Notes: a model not told the origin generated them from the sequence alone. 64,000 nucleotides of DNA from an uncultured Eubacteriales bacterium (GCA_900315675.1 OMZY01000009.1:45780-109779), one strand, 5' to 3'; positions 34,508-44,381 are shown, counted from the first letter of the stretch. A program made the numbers and translations.

Positions 34508-35830
34508 GTGCTTGAATGTATTGTGACAAAATTCGGCGGCAGCTCGCTGGCCAATGATGAACAGTTCCGCAAGGTTCGCAGCATTCTGGAGCTGGAACCC
34601 ACCCGTCGCTACCTGGTCCCCAGCGCTCCCGGCAAACGCTTCAAGGAAGACGATAAGGTCACTGACCTGCTGTATCAGTGCTATGACCTTGCTTCTGAAG
34701 GCAAGTCCATCGCGGAGCCTTTCTCCCGTATCCGGGATCGGTATCTGTCCATCGCCCGCGCTCTGCACCTGAAGGTGGATATCTCCGCGAAGCTGGACGA
34801 AGTCGAGCAGGGCATCACCGAAGGCAAAGGCAAGGACTGGTGCGCCAGCCGCGGCGAATATCTCTGCGGCATCCTCATGGCCGACTATCTGGGATGGCGT
34901 TTCGTCGATCCCATTGACGGCATTTTCTTCAATGATAACGGCACCCTGAACGATGACAAGACCCAGGAAAAGCTCTCTGCCCTCCTGAAGGACGGCGAGC
35001 CTGCCGTTGTGCCCGGTTTCTACGGCTCCAGGGAGAATGGTGAAGTCTGCACCTTCTCCCGCAGCGGCAGTGACATCACCGGCGCCCTGGTTGCCCGTGC
35101 GGTCAATGCTGATGTGTATGAAAACTGGACCGACGTGTCCGGTTTCCTGATGGCGGATCCCCGGATCATCGAGAACCCGGCAGAAATTTCCTCCATCACC
35201 TATAAGGAGCTCCGGGAACTGAGCCATATGGGCGCCTCCGTCCTGCATGAAGACGCCATGTTCCCGGTGCACAAGGCCGGCATCCCCACCAATATCCGCA
35301 ATACCAACAAGCCCTACCATCCCGGCACCATGATCAGCAAGAACGCTCCCAACGAGATTTCCGTTCCCACCATTACCGGTATTGCCGGCCACAAGGGATA
35401 CAGCGTTATCTCCATTGAAAAGAGCATGATGAACAGCGAAGTCGGTTTCGGCCGTAAGGTCCTGCAGGTGCTTGAAAACTACGGCGTATCCTTTGAACAT
35501 ATGCCCACCGGCATTGACAGCATGTGCGTCGTGGTGAACAGCGCCACCCTGGAGCCCCACCGCGCTGAGATTATCAAGGAAATCGAAAATCTGGTTGACG
35601 GCAGCGGCAGCGTCTCTGTCAGCGACAACATGTCCATCATCGCCACCGTCGGCCGCGGCATGGTGCACAACTGCGGCACCGCCGCCCGTCTCTTCTCCGC
35701 CATGAGCCGCGCCCGCATCAACGTGCGGATGATCGACCAGGGTTCCAGCGAGCTGAGCATTATCGTCGGCGTCAACGACAGCGATTTCGAAGCCACCATC
35801 CACGCGATCTATCACGAGTTCGTAGGATGA
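34508..35830 (+). CDS. lysC: Aspartate kinase
   Basis: 440 residues from a GTG with TTTGGAGG upstream. It catalyses the first step of the aspartate family pathway. The kinase domain begins IVTKFGGSSLANDEQ and contains FSRSGSDITGALVARAV and ENWTDVSGFLMADPRII. Two ACT domains make up the C-terminal third (GYSVISIEKSMMNSEVGFGR and MSIIATVGRGMVHNCGTAARLFSAM), so allosteric control by an end product is expected. It is the monofunctional class, closer to clostridial enzymes that lack a homoserine dehydrogenase fusion. It is followed by a multi-hairpin element and a terminator. Confidence 0.97.
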   Translation: MLECIVTKFGGSSLANDEQFRKVRSILELEPTRRYLVPSAPGKRFKEDDKVTDLLYQCYDLASEGKSIAEPFSRIRDRYLSIARALHLKVDISAKLDEVEQGITEGKGKDWCASRGEYLCGILMADYLGWRFVDPIDGIFFNDNGTLNDDKTQEKLSALLKDGEPAVVPGFYGSRENGEVCTFSRSGSDITGALVARAVNADVYENWTDVSGFLMADPRIIENPAEISSITYKELRELSHMGASVLHEDAMFPVHKAGIPTNIRNTNKPYHPGTMISKNAPNEISVPTITGIAGHKGYSVISIEKSMMNSEVGFGRKVLQVLENYGVSFEHMPTGIDSMCVVVNSATLEPHRAEIIKEIENLVDGSGSVSVSDNMSIIATVGRGMVHNCGTAARLFSAMSRARINVRMIDQGSSELSIIVGVNDSDFEATIHAIYHEFVG

Positions 35831-35957
35831 ACATTCGATGACCTTCAGTGAAGGAAATTTCATCGAATGTGAATTCAACCGAAACAAGGCGATCTCCACA
35901 GTGTGGAGTCGCGCCGATTTACTGATCTGTCCAAATCTATGATTTGGGTAACAGATC
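35831..35957 (+). repeat. Multi-hairpin element, copy B, after lysC
   Basis: It begins on the base after the lysC stop. Hairpin 1 (35831-35870): ACATTCGATGA and TCATCGAATGT enclosing CCTTCAGTGAAGG. A spacer with TCAACCGAAA leads to hairpin 2 (35889-35912): GCGA, CTCCAC, GTGGAG, TCGC. Hairpin 3 (35924-35957): GATCTGT plus CCAAATC paired with GATTTGG plus ACAGATC. Hairpins 1 and 2 match the copy at the glpK end, with compensating base changes; hairpin 3 shares only position. Confidence 0.7.
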
Positions 35958-35997
35958 GTATGCAGCGCTGAGGTTGCGGACTGAGTTCAGTTACAGC

Positions 35998-36037
35998 AAG
36001 CCTGCGGAGGTATACAGCTCCCGCAGGCTTTTCTTTT
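35998..36037 (+). terminator. Intrinsic terminator of the lysC transcript
   Basis: A 10-bp stem (AAGCCTGCGG with CCGCAGGCTT) with a 13-base loop, followed by TTCTTTTT. Confidence 0.85.
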
Positions 36038-36047
36038 TCCTCGCTTC

Positions 36048-36077
36048 TTGCCGAAAAAACCTTAAATGTTATATAAT
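36048..36077 (+). promoter_or_regulatory. Promoter of the RmlD-like gene
   Basis: TTGCCG (36048-36053) and TATAAT (36072-36077) with 18-base spacing; the leader is about 125 bases. Confidence 0.7.
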
Positions 36078-36156
36078 TACAGCAACCCGTTACCATGAAT
36101 TTGTCATCCCGAGTGACTATGTGGTAAACTCAATACAATAAAGTAAATCAATCCTG

Positions 36157-36191
36157 TAATTCTGAATTCATAATTCTGAATTCCGAATTGA
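36157..36191. repeat. Heptamer array in the leader of the RmlD-like gene
   Basis: AATTCTG, AATTCAT, AATTCTG, AATTCCG units end about 20 bases before the start codon. Confidence 0.8.
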
Positions 36192-36208
36192 ATATGGGGG
36201 TGCCTGGA

Positions 36209-37060
36209 ATGAAAGTGCTCGTAACCGGATACGCAGGCCAGCTGGGCTGGGATACCGTGCGTCAATTGGAAGCCCGGGGCATTGAATGCCGCGGTGTGGA
36301 CATGCAGGACTTTGACCTGACCGACGGTCAGGCTGTCAAGGAGTATGTGCAGCGTTATCAGCCGACTGCCATCGTGCACTGCGCGGCCTATACCGGTGTG
36401 GACAAAGCGGAATCCCAGCCGGAAATCTGCGCCGCTGTGAATGGTATGGGTACCGTCAATATCGTCCGTGCCGCGCTCAGCGTCGGTGCCAAGCTGCTTT
36501 TCATTTCAACGGACTATGTCTTCCCGGGCACCGGAAATCAGCCCTTCAAGGTTGACGATCCCTACGGTCCCCTGAATGTCTATGGCATGAGCAAGGTCCA
36601 GGGTGAGGACGCCGTCCGTTCCCTGATGACCCGCTATTTTATCCTGCGCACCAGCTGGGTTTACGGCAAAAACGGCCGCAACTTCGTCCGCACCATGCTG
36701 CATCTGGGCCGGGAGAAGAAAGAGATCCGCGTCGTCAATGACCAGATCGGTTCCCCGACCTATTCCCGGGATCTGGCCCGCGTCATCTGCGATGTCCTGC
36801 CGACCGAGAAATACGGTATCTATCATGTCCGCAACGAGGGTTATCTGTCCTGGTATGAATTTGCGAAGATGATCATGGAAAAGACCGGCCTCAACTGTAG
36901 AGTCATTCCGGTTCCCTCCTCCGAGTATCCCACTCCCGCCAAGCGGCCCCTGAACTCCCGCCTGGACGGTTCCAAGCTTGCGGAATCCGGCTTTACGCCC
37001 ATGCCCACCGTTGAGAACGCCCTGGATCGGTACCTGGATGAAATCCGGGACGAGATCTAA
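36209..37060 (+). CDS. dTDP-4-dehydrorhamnose reductase (RmlD/RfbD) family protein
   Basis: 283 residues from the ATG at 36209 (MKVLVTGYAGQLG), preceded by GGGGGTG. A short-chain dehydrogenase/reductase of the extended type: NAD(P)-binding GYAGQLG, TDYVFPGTGNQPF, catalytic YGMSKVQGE (Tyr-x3-Lys), and RTSWVYGKNGRNFVRTML and QIGSPTYSRDLA that mark the RmlD branch. It would make dTDP-L-rhamnose, but rmlABC are not adjacent, so a different sugar nucleotide cannot be excluded. It has its own promoter and terminator. Confidence 0.9.
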   Translation: MKVLVTGYAGQLGWDTVRQLEARGIECRGVDMQDFDLTDGQAVKEYVQRYQPTAIVHCAAYTGVDKAESQPEICAAVNGMGTVNIVRAALSVGAKLLFISTDYVFPGTGNQPFKVDDPYGPLNVYGMSKVQGEDAVRSLMTRYFILRTSWVYGKNGRNFVRTMLHLGREKKEIRVVNDQIGSPTYSRDLARVICDVLPTEKYGIYHVRNEGYLSWYEFAKMIMEKTGLNCRVIPVPSSEYPTPAKRPLNSRLDGSKLAESGFTPMPTVENALDRYLDEIRDEI

Positions 37061-37062
37061 GC

Positions 37063-37095
37063 AATTCAGAATTTAGAATTCAGAATTCAGAATTA
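37063..37095. repeat. Heptamer array after the RmlD-like gene
   Basis: AATTCAG and AATTTAG units begin two bases after the stop codon and end just before the terminator. Confidence 0.85.
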
Positions 37096-37102
37096 AATGT
37101 TT

Positions 37103-37136
37103 ACAGCACTTTGGAAAATCCAAAGTGCTGTTTTTT
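37103..37136 (+). terminator. Strong intrinsic terminator after the RmlD-like gene
   Basis: A 13-bp perfect stem (ACAGCACTTTGGA with TCCAAAGTGCTGT), 3-base loop and T6. Confidence 0.95.
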
Positions 37137-37231
37137 ATAATTGCCCGCATCATGGCGCCATGTTATCGGCTGAAAAAGCGCGAAACGGGGACAGAGCCCC
37201 TTGGAGAATAATCGCAACGTAAAAGTTCCCG

Positions 37232-38170
37232 TTATAATTCTGAATTCTGAATTCTTAATTCTGAATTATCCTCTATTCCATTCTTCCGCAGGCCTTCTTT
37301 AAAGTCTTCCGGCAGCGGAGCCTGGAAGGACATTTCCTCTTTGGTCCGGGGATGACGAAACTTCAGGCTGTAGGCATGGAGCATCAGGCAGGGAACCTTC
37401 ACGCCTTTTTCAAAACCGTACAGCTCGTCCCCGCAGACGGGGTGCTGGATACTCCGCAGGTGTACCCGGATCTGGTGTGTCCGTCCGGTCAGGATGTGAA
37501 CATCCAGCAGGGTACATGCCTGTCCCTCCGCCAGCACTTTCCAGCGGGTCAGCGCCGGACGTCCGTCCGGATCCACCGCCATTTTCTTCCGGTCTTTTTT
37601 GCTGCGGTCTATGGGCGCATTGATTTCGCCTTCCTGCTCTTTGAACCGACCCTCCGCCAGCGCCCGGTAATGCTTTTCGATTTCCCGATCCTTCAGCATC
37701 CGGCTGAGCTCTTCCTGGGTTTCGTCGTTCTTCGCTACCAGCATCAGGCCGCTGGTTTCCTTGTCCAGCCGGTGTACGATCCCGGGGCGCAGTTCGCCGC
37801 CGATGCCGCCCAGGGAATCCAGTCTGGCCAGCAGCGCGTTCACCAATGTGCCGTCCGGATGTCCCGCCGCGGGATGCACCACCATGCCCCGGGGCTTGAT
37901 CACCACAGCCAGGTCTTCATCCTCATACAGGATTTCCAGCGGAATATCCTCCGCCTTCGGCACAGCTTCCTTCGGAGCGGGCACTGTCAGGATGATTTCC
38001 TGCCCTGCCGGCAGCTTGGTGCCGGCCTTCGTGCAGGCTTTCCCTCCGGAAACACACAGGCCGTCCTCCATCAGCGAAGCCACCCGGCTCCGGCTCAGTC
38101 CGGTCTCTTCACTCAGCAGCACATCCAGCCGCCGCCCGTCGGACAAAACTTTATATTCTGTATCGGTCAT
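37232..38170 (-). CDS. RluA/RluD family 23S rRNA pseudouridine synthase
   Basis: 312 residues. An S4 domain (about 12-75: RRLDVLLSEETGLSRSRVASLMEDGLCVSG) precedes the catalytic domain with the signature PGIVHRLDKETSGLMLVAKN near residue 131 (catalytic Asp in HRLDKET) and LTGRTHQIRVHL. It sits directly after lspA, the common lspA-rluD pair. The last 12 residues (DNSELRIQNSEL) are not conserved family sequence: they are the translation of a heptamer array that runs across the stop codon, so the tail is probably acquired. Confidence 0.95.
   Translation of the reverse strand: MTDTEYKVLSDGRRLDVLLSEETGLSRSRVASLMEDGLCVSGGKACTKAGTKLPAGQEIILTVPAPKEAVPKAEDIPLEILYEDEDLAVVIKPRGMVVHPAAGHPDGTLVNALLARLDSLGGIGGELRPGIVHRLDKETSGLMLVAKNDETQEELSRMLKDREIEKHYRALAEGRFKEQEGEINAPIDRSKKDRKKMAVDPDGRPALTRWKVLAEGQACTLLDVHILTGRTHQIRVHLRSIQHPVCGDELYGFEKGVKVPCLMLHAYSLKFRHPRTKEEMSFQAPLPEDFKEGLRKNGIEDNSELRIQNSEL
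37234..37269. repeat. Heptamer array translated as the C-terminal tail of the RluD-like protein
   Basis: Five AATTCTG/AATTCTT units overlap the end of the gene and encode NSELRIQNSEL in the gene's frame. Confidence 0.9.
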
Positions 38171-38209
38171 AGCAGCACCTTTCTGTCCAGAAGTTCACAG
38201 CAAACATCA

Positions 38210-38674
38210 TTATGAATTGATGCTTTGCCAGTCTTGTGGACGGCAAAGCAAACTCACCATCACCAGTATGCAGCCCACCGTCAGGCAGCTGTCCGCAATA
38301 TTGAATACCGGGAAACTGACAAACAGGGTTTCAATCATGTCCGGTACAAAGCCCCGGATCAGCCGGTCCGGCATATTTCCCAGCGCGCCGCCTGCCATCA
38401 GGGCAAGGCCAGTCAGCGGAAACGGAGCAATACTCTTTTTCCGCAGCCAGAGAAAGCCTCCCACAACCACCGCCAGTCCCAGGATTCCCGTCAGCCGGGG
38501 CATTCCGCTCAGCAGCGAAAACGCAATGCCGGTATTCTCCATATACCGCAGGCCTATCACGCCCGAGATCAGCGCCAGCCCCTGCGCCGGCAGTCCCGGC
38601 GCCAGCTCTTTGGTAATCCGGTCCAGGATCAGCACAAGTATGATAACGCTCCAGAAGACCTTTCCTTTTCGCAT
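38210..38674 (-). CDS. lspA: Signal peptidase II (prolipoprotein)
   Basis: 154 residues from the ATG at 38674. Four membrane helices and the two catalytic-aspartate motifs are visible: GGALGNMPDRLIRGFVPD and FPVFNIADSCLTVG. LspA cleaves the signal peptide of diacylated prolipoproteins, and this window encodes at least two lipobox proteins. The N-terminus MRKGKVFWSVIILVLILDRITK is typical. It follows mfd and precedes the pseudouridine synthase, on the same strand. Confidence 0.94.
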   Translation of the reverse strand: MRKGKVFWSVIILVLILDRITKELAPGLPAQGLALISGVIGLRYMENTGIAFSLLSGMPRLTGILGLAVVVGGFLWLRKKSIAPFPLTGLALMAGGALGNMPDRLIRGFVPDMIETLFVSFPVFNIADSCLTVGCILVMVSLLCRPQDWQSINS

Positions 38675-38687
38675 AGGCACATCACCA

Positions 38688-41600
38688 TTAATTCTGAATT
38701 GAACTCTCTTCCAGTTCTTTAATCCTGGCAACCAGCTTCTTTGTCACCTTCAGCGCTTCCTGCAGCAGCTCCTGCTCCTGCAGATTCGTCACCTTCAGGA
38801 TCATCCTGGCCGGTGCCCTGGCGGACAGGATCAGCCGTCCGTCGGTCTCGGAAATTGCCTGGAGCAGGCACGCCGGATCCGGCACATACCGCTCATCCAC
38901 TTTCATGATCAGGCCTTCCTTGCCGCGGGTCACCTGGCTGACGCCCAGCCGGTTGCACAGCGCCCGCAGCTGGCTGACATCAAGCAGCGTTTCCGCGGCC
39001 TGCGGCAGGTCGCCGTAGCGGTCGATCAGTTCGTCCGTCACGTCCGCGCGGTCTTCGTCCGTCACCACGGAAGCGATCCGCTTGTACATTTCCATCCGCT
39101 GCTTTTCTTCCGCCACATAGTCGGAAGGCAGGAAGGCGTCCACCCGCAGATCCACCCGGGTTTCCAGCTCCCGTGCGGTCTGCCGTCCCTGGACCTCGTT
39201 CAGGGTTTCCTCCATCAGCTTGCAGTACATGTCATAGCCAACCGTGGCCAGATGCCCGTGCTGTTCCGGTCCGAGGATATTGCCCGCACCGCGGATTTCC
39301 AGGTCCCGCATGGCAATACGGAATCCGGCGCCGAACTCCGTAAACTCCCGGATGGCTGTCAGCCGCTGCTGCGCCGTTTCCGTCAGCATATGGTCCGCCC
39401 GCACCGTGAAATAGGCATAGGCCTGCCGGTTGCTTCGGCCCACCCGGCCCCGCAGCTGGTACAGCTGGCTCAGGCCGAACCGTTCCGCGTCATAGACAAT
39501 CAGGGTATTCGCGTTGGGAACATCCAGGCCGTTTTCAATGATGGTGGTACACAGCAGCACGTCATAGTTGCCGTTATAGAAGTCCATCATCACGTCTTCC
39601 AGCTGATGTTCCTTCATCTGCCCGTGGGCAACGCCCACCCGGGCTTCCGGCACCAGCGCCCGCAGCCGCTCATAGAAGCTGCCGATGCTCCGCACCCGAT
39701 TGTACAGGAAGTAGACCTGCCCTCCCCTGCCCAGTTCCCGCAGAACCGCGTCCCGGATCAGGGCGTCGGAGTATTCCGTTACCACAGTCTGCACCGGAAT
39801 CCGTTCCTCCGGCGGGGTTTCCAGCACGCTCATGTCCCGGATGCCCGTCATGGACATATGCAGGGTCCGCGGAATCGGGGTCGCGCTCAGGGTCAGCACG
39901 TCCACCTGCCGCTTCATGTTTTTGATAACTTCCTTGTGGGCTACGCCGAAGCGCTGCTCTTCGTCCACAATGAGCAGGCCCAGGTCCTTGAACTTCACGT
40001 CCTTGCCCAGCAGCTTGTGCGTACCGACAATCAGATCAATGTCTCCCGCCGCCAGCTTGGCCAGCACGTCCTTCTGCTCTGCCGGGGTCCGGAACCGGCT
40101 CAGGAAATCCACCCTCGCGCCGGTATGCCGGAACCGCTTTACAATCGTGTTGTAATGCTGCTGCACCAGGATCGTGGTGGGCGCCAGCAGCGCTACCTGT
40201 TTGTTGTCCGCAATGGCTTTGAAAGCAGCCCGCAGGCTGACCTCCGTCTTGCCGTATCCCACGTCGCCGCACAGCAGCCGGTCCATGTTCCGGTCGCTTT
40301 CCATATCTTCCCGGATCTCCTGCACGCTCTGTGCCTGGTCCGGCGTCAGCTCCCACGGGAACTCATCCTCAAACTCCCTTTGCCAGGCGGTATCCGGTCC
40401 GAAAGCATGACCGGTATTCTGCGACCGTTCCGCGTACAGCGCCTTCAGGTCGAAGGCCAGGGCTTTCAGGCCTTCCTTGACCTTGCCCTTCTGCCTTGCC
40501 CATTCCCCGCCGCCCAGGCGGTTCAGCTTTGGCGCCTGGTTCGGGTTGCCGATATACCGCTGTACCCGTTCCAGCTGTTCCACCGGCACATACAGTTTAT
40601 CGTTCCCGCCGTAATGGATCAGCAGATAGTCGTGCCAGCTTCCCTCGCTCTGGATCCGGGTGATACCCTGGTAGATACCCACACCGTGATCCTCATGGAC
40701 CACATAGTCGCCCACTTTCAGATCCGTGAAGGTGGAAATCCGCTCGCCGGAGCGTTTCCGGCTCTTGCTCCGCCGGTAGCCCTCGCCCCAGATGTCCGCG
40801 TCGGAAACCACCGCCGTTCCGGGAATACCTTCGCCGCCGCGGATAATGAAGCCCCCGCTGAGCGTAATCGGCAGGACCACCGCTTCGCCCGGTTTGGCCG
40901 CGCTGATCTCTTCCCGGAATTCTGTTTTTTCGTCCAGCTCCTTCAGGCTTTCCTCCAGCCGTTTTCCGCGGCTGCTTCCGCCTGAAAGCAGGTATATCCG
41001 GTATCCGTGCTCCCGCCACAGGGCAATATCGTTCTTCAGCGCGCGCATCTGCCCGCCGTAGCCCTGGATGCCGGTAGCCTCCACTGTCACCGTATTGTCC
41101 GGCCTGATCCCGCCCAGCCCGAGCAGGATTTCCGTCAGCAATCCGCGGGGATAGGGTTTCAGCTCCTTCAGCACCGTATCCCAGTCCTTCAGTAGCTTTT
41201 CCTGTCCGGTAACCGCTTCCCTGCGGGTAATGGCGCTCTGCAGATCCTCGGAAAAGCCCTGGATCCGTTCCTCAATCCGGTTCCGCAGCCGGTCCGGCTC
41301 AACCAGCAGTACCAGGTCCGGCTTAAACCAGTCCAGTACTGACGCCGTCTGATCCGTCAGCACAGGAAGCCATGCGCGTATCCGCCGGAAGGGCAACCCC
41401 TGCTCCAGCGTCTCCGCGTCCTGCCGCAGGCGTTCCATCCGCCGGTCCGCCTCCAGCTCCTTCTGCTCCTGATACTGCTTTTCCCGGATCTTCGGTGCTA
41501 CCGCTTTATCAAAAATCTCCGCGTCGTCCTCATCATCCGGCAGGGGCGGCAGGTCATCAAACAGCAGTTCCTTCCCGATATCCGTATCCGGCTGAATATC

Positions 41601-42323
41601 AATGGCTTCCCGCATCCGGCGGGCCGCTTCCGGGTATTCCTCCTCCGCCAGCAGCACTTCGCACGCGGGCGTCAGCACGGCCTCCGGAACATCCCCCAGG
41701 CTTCGCTGGCTGATGCAGTCAAACTCCCGGATACCGTCCACCTCATCGTCAAAAAACTCAATACGCAGTCCCTGGGCCAGGGCCGGCGGGTATACGTCCA
41801 GAATAGATCCGCGCTGCGCGAACTGACCTTTGCCTTCCACCATGCCTACCCGGTCATAGCCCATCCGGCTCAGCCGCCGGGCCAGATCCGCCGGCGGGAA
41901 CACGTCCCCCGGCTTCAGCTTCAGGCTCAGTGCCCGGAAAGGTTCCGGCCGGCCCATCTGCTGTGCCAGAGCCTCCGCTCCGGCGCACAGGATCCGTACC
42001 TTCCCTTCCGCCACCGCCGCCAGAGCCTCCAGCCTGCGCCAGTTGCTTTCCAGGCTTCCCGCGGCACGGGTCAGGTCAATTTCCCCTCCGGGCAGGCAGC
42101 AGCCTTCCCCGGTCAGCTGGCGCACGTCATCCGCCGCCCGGGCGGCTTTCAGGTCATTGTCCGCCACCAGCAGGGTTTTCTTCCCTTTTTCCGCCGCAAC
42201 GCAGGCAATCACCGCTGCCAGCGTCTGGTTCACCCCGGCGACCGCCGTAGCCTTTCCCGGCGCTGTTTCCAGAAAAGCCTCCAAACCCGGTATCGTGATT
42301 GAAGAAACAAAACTCGATGCCAT
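38688..42323 (-). CDS. mfd: Transcription-repair coupling factor
   Basis: 1211 residues. Mfd releases stalled RNA polymerase and recruits UvrA. The UvrB-like N-terminal module (about 1-300), the RNAP-interaction domain ([17 protein letters not shown], about 530-600) and the SF2 translocase are all present: Walker [18 protein letters not shown] near residue 685, DEEQRFGV (DEEQ box) near 787, [10 protein letters not shown], and [16 protein letters not shown]. The TRCF C-terminal domain ends the protein. The last residues, ESSIQN, come from an AATTCTG-type unit at the stop codon. It lies downstream of pth, the usual pth-mfd pairing. Confidence 0.97.
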   Translation of the reverse strand: MASSFVSSITIPGLEAFLETAPGKATAVAGVNQTLAAVIACVAAEKGKKTLLVADNDLKAARAADDVRQLTGEGCCLPGGEIDLTRAAGSLESNWRRLEALAAVAEGKVRILCAGAEALAQQMGRPEPFRALSLKLKPGDVFPPADLARRLSRMGYDRVGMVEGKGQFAQRGSILDVYPPALAQGLRIEFFDDEVDGIREFDCISQRSLGDVPEAVLTPACEVLLAEEEYPEAARRMREAIDIQPDTDIGKELLFDDLPPLPDDEDDAEIFDKAVAPKIREKQYQEQKELEADRRMERLRQDAETLEQGLPFRRIRAWLPVLTDQTASVLDWFKPDLVLLVEPDRLRNRIEERIQGFSEDLQSAITRREAVTGQEKLLKDWDTVLKELKPYPRGLLTEILLGLGGIRPDNTVTVEATGIQGYGGQMRALKNDIALWREHGYRIYLLSGGSSRGKRLEESLKELDEKTEFREEISAAKPGEAVVLPITLSGGFIIRGGEGIPGTAVVSDADIWGEGYRRSKSRKRSGERISTFTDLKVGDYVVHEDHGVGIYQGITRIQSEGSWHDYLLIHYGGNDKLYVPVEQLERVQRYIGNPNQAPKLNRLGGGEWARQKGKVKEGLKALAFDLKALYAERSQNTGHAFGPDTAWQREFEDEFPWELTPDQAQSVQEIREDMESDRNMDRLLCGDVGYGKTEVSLRAAFKAIADNKQVALLAPTTILVQQHYNTIVKRFRHTGARVDFLSRFRTPAEQKDVLAKLAAGDIDLIVGTHKLLGKDVKFKDLGLLIVDEEQRFGVAHKEVIKNMKRQVDVLTLSATPIPRTLHMSMTGIRDMSVLETPPEERIPVQTVVTEYSDALIRDAVLRELGRGGQVYFLYNRVRSIGSFYERLRALVPEARVGVAHGQMKEHQLEDVMMDFYNGNYDVLLCTTIIENGLDVPNANTLIVYDAERFGLSQLYQLRGRVGRSNRQAYAYFTVRADHMLTETAQQRLTAIREFTEFGAGFRIAMRDLEIRGAGNILGPEQHGHLATVGYDMYCKLMEETLNEVQGRQTARELETRVDLRVDAFLPSDYVAEEKQRMEMYKRIASVVTDEDRADVTDELIDRYGDLPQAAETLLDVSQLRALCNRLGVSQVTRGKEGLIMKVDERYVPDPACLLQAISETDGRLILSARAPARMILKVTNLQEQELLQEALKVTKKLVARIKELEESSIQN

Positions 42324-42352
42324 ATACTTTCCCTTATCGTTTTACGTCCGTC

Positions 42353-42375
42353 TAATAATTCTGAATTCTGAATTA
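42353..42375. repeat. Heptamer array between pth and mfd
   Basis: Three AATTCTG/AATTATC units end at the pth stop codon. Confidence 0.75.
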
Positions 42376-42951
42376 TCCTTTGTTTCCCATCTGCATCGCT
42401 TTCTCTATGCCTTCCGCAGCCCAGACGCGCGCACATTCCGCCGCATGGTCAAAGGCCTTTTCCATGACTTCCTTATCCTCCGGACTCCAGTGCCCCAGTA
42501 CCCATGCTGCCAGGTCCTGTCCGGCCGGCCGGTCGCCCGTACCGACCCGAATCCGCGGGAAATCCGTCTTCCCCAGGCAGGACGCGATGCTCCGCATTCC
42601 GTTGTGCGTCCCGGCGCCGCCGCTTTTGCGCATACGAACTTTTCCGGGCGGCAGGTCGATATCGTCATAGATCACCAGCAGATTCTCCTGCGGCACCTTG
42701 AACCGGTTCAGCAGCCGCTTCACGCATTCACCGCTCCGGTTCATAAAGGTCAGGGGCTCGCACAGCACGATCTTCCGCTCCCCGTCCGTCACTTCCGCGA
42801 TCATATCCTGCACAAACAGTTTCTTGCGCAGCTTCACGCCGTAGTATTCCTCCAGCCGGCTCATTACCTCAAACCCCGCGTTGTGACGGGTATGAGCATA
42901 TTTTTCTCCCGGGTTTCCCAGGCCGACAATCAACAGTATTTCCTTTGCCAT
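42373..42951 (-). CDS. pth: Peptidyl-tRNA hydrolase
   Basis: 192 residues from the ATG at 42951 (MAKEILLIVGLGNPG) with GGAGAA upstream; an ATG 36 bases earlier lacks a binding site. It recycles tRNA from peptidyl-tRNA released by drop-off. Active-site residues lie in GLGNPGEKYAHTRHNAGF (His and Asn) and in PLTFMNRSGECV; VIYDDIDLPPGKVRMR and SGGAGTHNGMRSI complete the family pattern. Confidence 0.96.
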   Translation of the reverse strand: MAKEILLIVGLGNPGEKYAHTRHNAGFEVMSRLEEYYGVKLRKKLFVQDMIAEVTDGERKIVLCEPLTFMNRSGECVKRLLNRFKVPQENLLVIYDDIDLPPGKVRMRKSGGAGTHNGMRSIASCLGKTDFPRIRVGTGDRPAGQDLAAWVLGHWSPEDKEVMEKAFDHAAECARVWAAEGIEKAMQMGNKG

Positions 42952-43247
42952 AACGGTCTTCTCCAAACGTTCAGGATGTTGTTTCATTCACAATGAATGG
43001 TGATTTCTCCAAAAGGGATTGGCGAAGTGAGAGATTCCCTCCCCTTCGCTGGTTCCTATCATGTCATCTTTCCCTTTTTCTGTCAAGAACACCCCGCAAT
43101 TCTTTGCTTTGAACGGCCGGCCATATCCGTCATCGGGAACAGCAATGATTCCGAATGAATATAAACATAGCCAATACTTTCCTTTTAAACAGATTGGTGT
43201 TATCCTTTTGTATTATCTTACAGATACTTCGGAAGGAGGGGTTCGCC
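42952..43247. other. Divergent region between pth and asnA (296 bp)
   Basis: It contains CATTCACAATGAATG (an imperfect palindrome near 42986), a hairpin-like segment around 43020-43050 with GAGATTCCCTCC, a 12-base string also present in the multi-hairpin element at glpK, and a TATTAT about 30 bases before the asnA start. I recognise no RNA family or gene. Confidence 0.4.
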
Positions 43248-44252
43248 ATGAACCTCATTATCCCCAAGGACTATAACCCGGTTCTGGATCTGCGCGATAC
43301 AGAGATCGCCATTAAGCTCGTCAAGGACTTTTTCGAACAGGAACTGGCCAAGGCCCTGAATCTTACCCGTGTTTCCGCGCCCATCATGGTCACGCCGGAA
43401 AGCGGTCTGAATGATAACCTGAACGGTGTGGAACGCCCCGTCTCCTTCGATGTGCTGGAAACCGGCGCGACCGTGGAAATTGTTCACTCCCTGGCCAAGT
43501 GGAAGCGCCAGGCCCTGAAAACCTACGGTTTCTCCGTGGGAGAAGGCCTTTATACGGATATGAACGCCATCCGCCGGGATGAGGAAACCGACAATATCCA
43601 TTCCATCTTTGTGGACCAGTGGGACTGGGAGCGCATCATGGCGCCTTCCGAGCGGAATGAGCAGTTCCTGCGGGACATCGTCAACCGCATCTACCTGACC
43701 CTCCGCAAGACTGAAGGCTTTGTCTGCGCCCACTATCCCCATATCAAGCCCGAACTGCCGGACGCCATCACCTTCGTTACCACCCAGCAGCTGGAGGATG
43801 AATATCCGGACAAAACCCCGAAAGAACGCGAATACATCGCCGCAAAGAAATACGGCGCCGTATTCCTCATGCAGGTAGGCGGCGCCCTCCGCAGCGGCAA
43901 GCCCCATGACGGCCGCGCCCCGGACTATGATGACTGGAGCCTGAACGGAGACATCCTGCTTTACGATCCCCTGCTGGACATTTCCCTGGAGGTTTCCTCC
44001 ATGGGCATCCGTGTGGATCCCGATACGCTCCGGAAACAGCTGAAGATCCGCGGCTGTGAGGAACGGGCGGAACTGCCTTTCCAGAAGGCGCTGCTGGCGG
44101 GCGAGCTGCCCCAGACCATCGGCGGCGGTATCGGCCAGAGCCGTATGTGCGTTTACTTCCTCCGGAAAGCCCATGTGGGCGAAGTCCAGGCCAGCATGTG
44201 GCCGGAAGAGGTTGTCAAAGCCTGCCGTAATGCCAATATTCCGCTGCTGTAA
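43248..44252 (+). CDS. asnA: Aspartate-ammonia ligase (asparagine synthetase A)
   Basis: 334 residues. It makes asparagine from aspartate, ammonia and ATP with a class II tRNA-synthetase-like fold. I choose the ATG at 43248 (MNLIIPKDYNPVLDLRDTEIA) because GGAAGGAGGGG precedes it. Family segments include APIMVTPESGLNDNLNGVERPVSFD, YTDMNAIRRDEE, HSIFVDQWDWE and the motif 3-like GGIGQSRMCVYFLRKAHVGEVQ. It is a single gene with a downstream terminator. Confidence 0.97.
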   Translation: MNLIIPKDYNPVLDLRDTEIAIKLVKDFFEQELAKALNLTRVSAPIMVTPESGLNDNLNGVERPVSFDVLETGATVEIVHSLAKWKRQALKTYGFSVGEGLYTDMNAIRRDEETDNIHSIFVDQWDWERIMAPSERNEQFLRDIVNRIYLTLRKTEGFVCAHYPHIKPELPDAITFVTTQQLEDEYPDKTPKEREYIAAKKYGAVFLMQVGGALRSGKPHDGRAPDYDDWSLNGDILLYDPLLDISLEVSSMGIRVDPDTLRKQLKIRGCEERAELPFQKALLAGELPQTIGGGIGQSRMCVYFLRKAHVGEVQASMWPEEVVKACRNANIPLL

Positions 44253-44291
44253 TGCCTGCGGCATTGCATCAGCTCTTCACCCCGTCATTTT

Positions 44292-44321
44292 TTGACAACT
44301 GCAGCCAATTCAGTTTATCAT
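44292..44321 (+). promoter_or_regulatory. Candidate promoter of the L,D-transpeptidase gene
   Basis: TTGACA (44292-44297) and TATCAT (44316-44321) with 18-base spacing. The asnA terminator overlaps its expected start site. Confidence 0.6.
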
Positions 44322-44322
44322 T

Positions 44323-44350
44323 ACATAGGGATAACCTCCCTATGTTTTCT
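44323..44350 (+). terminator. Intrinsic terminator after asnA
   Basis: ACATAGGGA paired with TCCCTATGT around a 5-base loop, followed by TTTCTTAAT. Confidence 0.75.
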
Positions 44351-44381
44351 TAATCCTTCAAGACCATAACGCTGATGATGA

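Larger units (their letters stand above)
35831..36208. other. Intergenic region between lysC and the RmlD-like gene (378 bp)
   Basis: It holds, left to right, element copy B, the lysC terminator, the promoter of the next gene, an 11-base GTCATCCCGAG fragment at about 36104 that recurs at 48104, and a heptamer array at 36157-36191. Confidence 0.75.

Noticed and set aside
43010-43060. A third copy of the glpK/lysC multi-hairpin element near asnA
   Set aside because: It shares only the 12-base string GAGATTCCCTCC; the arms and hairpin 2 are missing, so similarity may be chance or a remnant.
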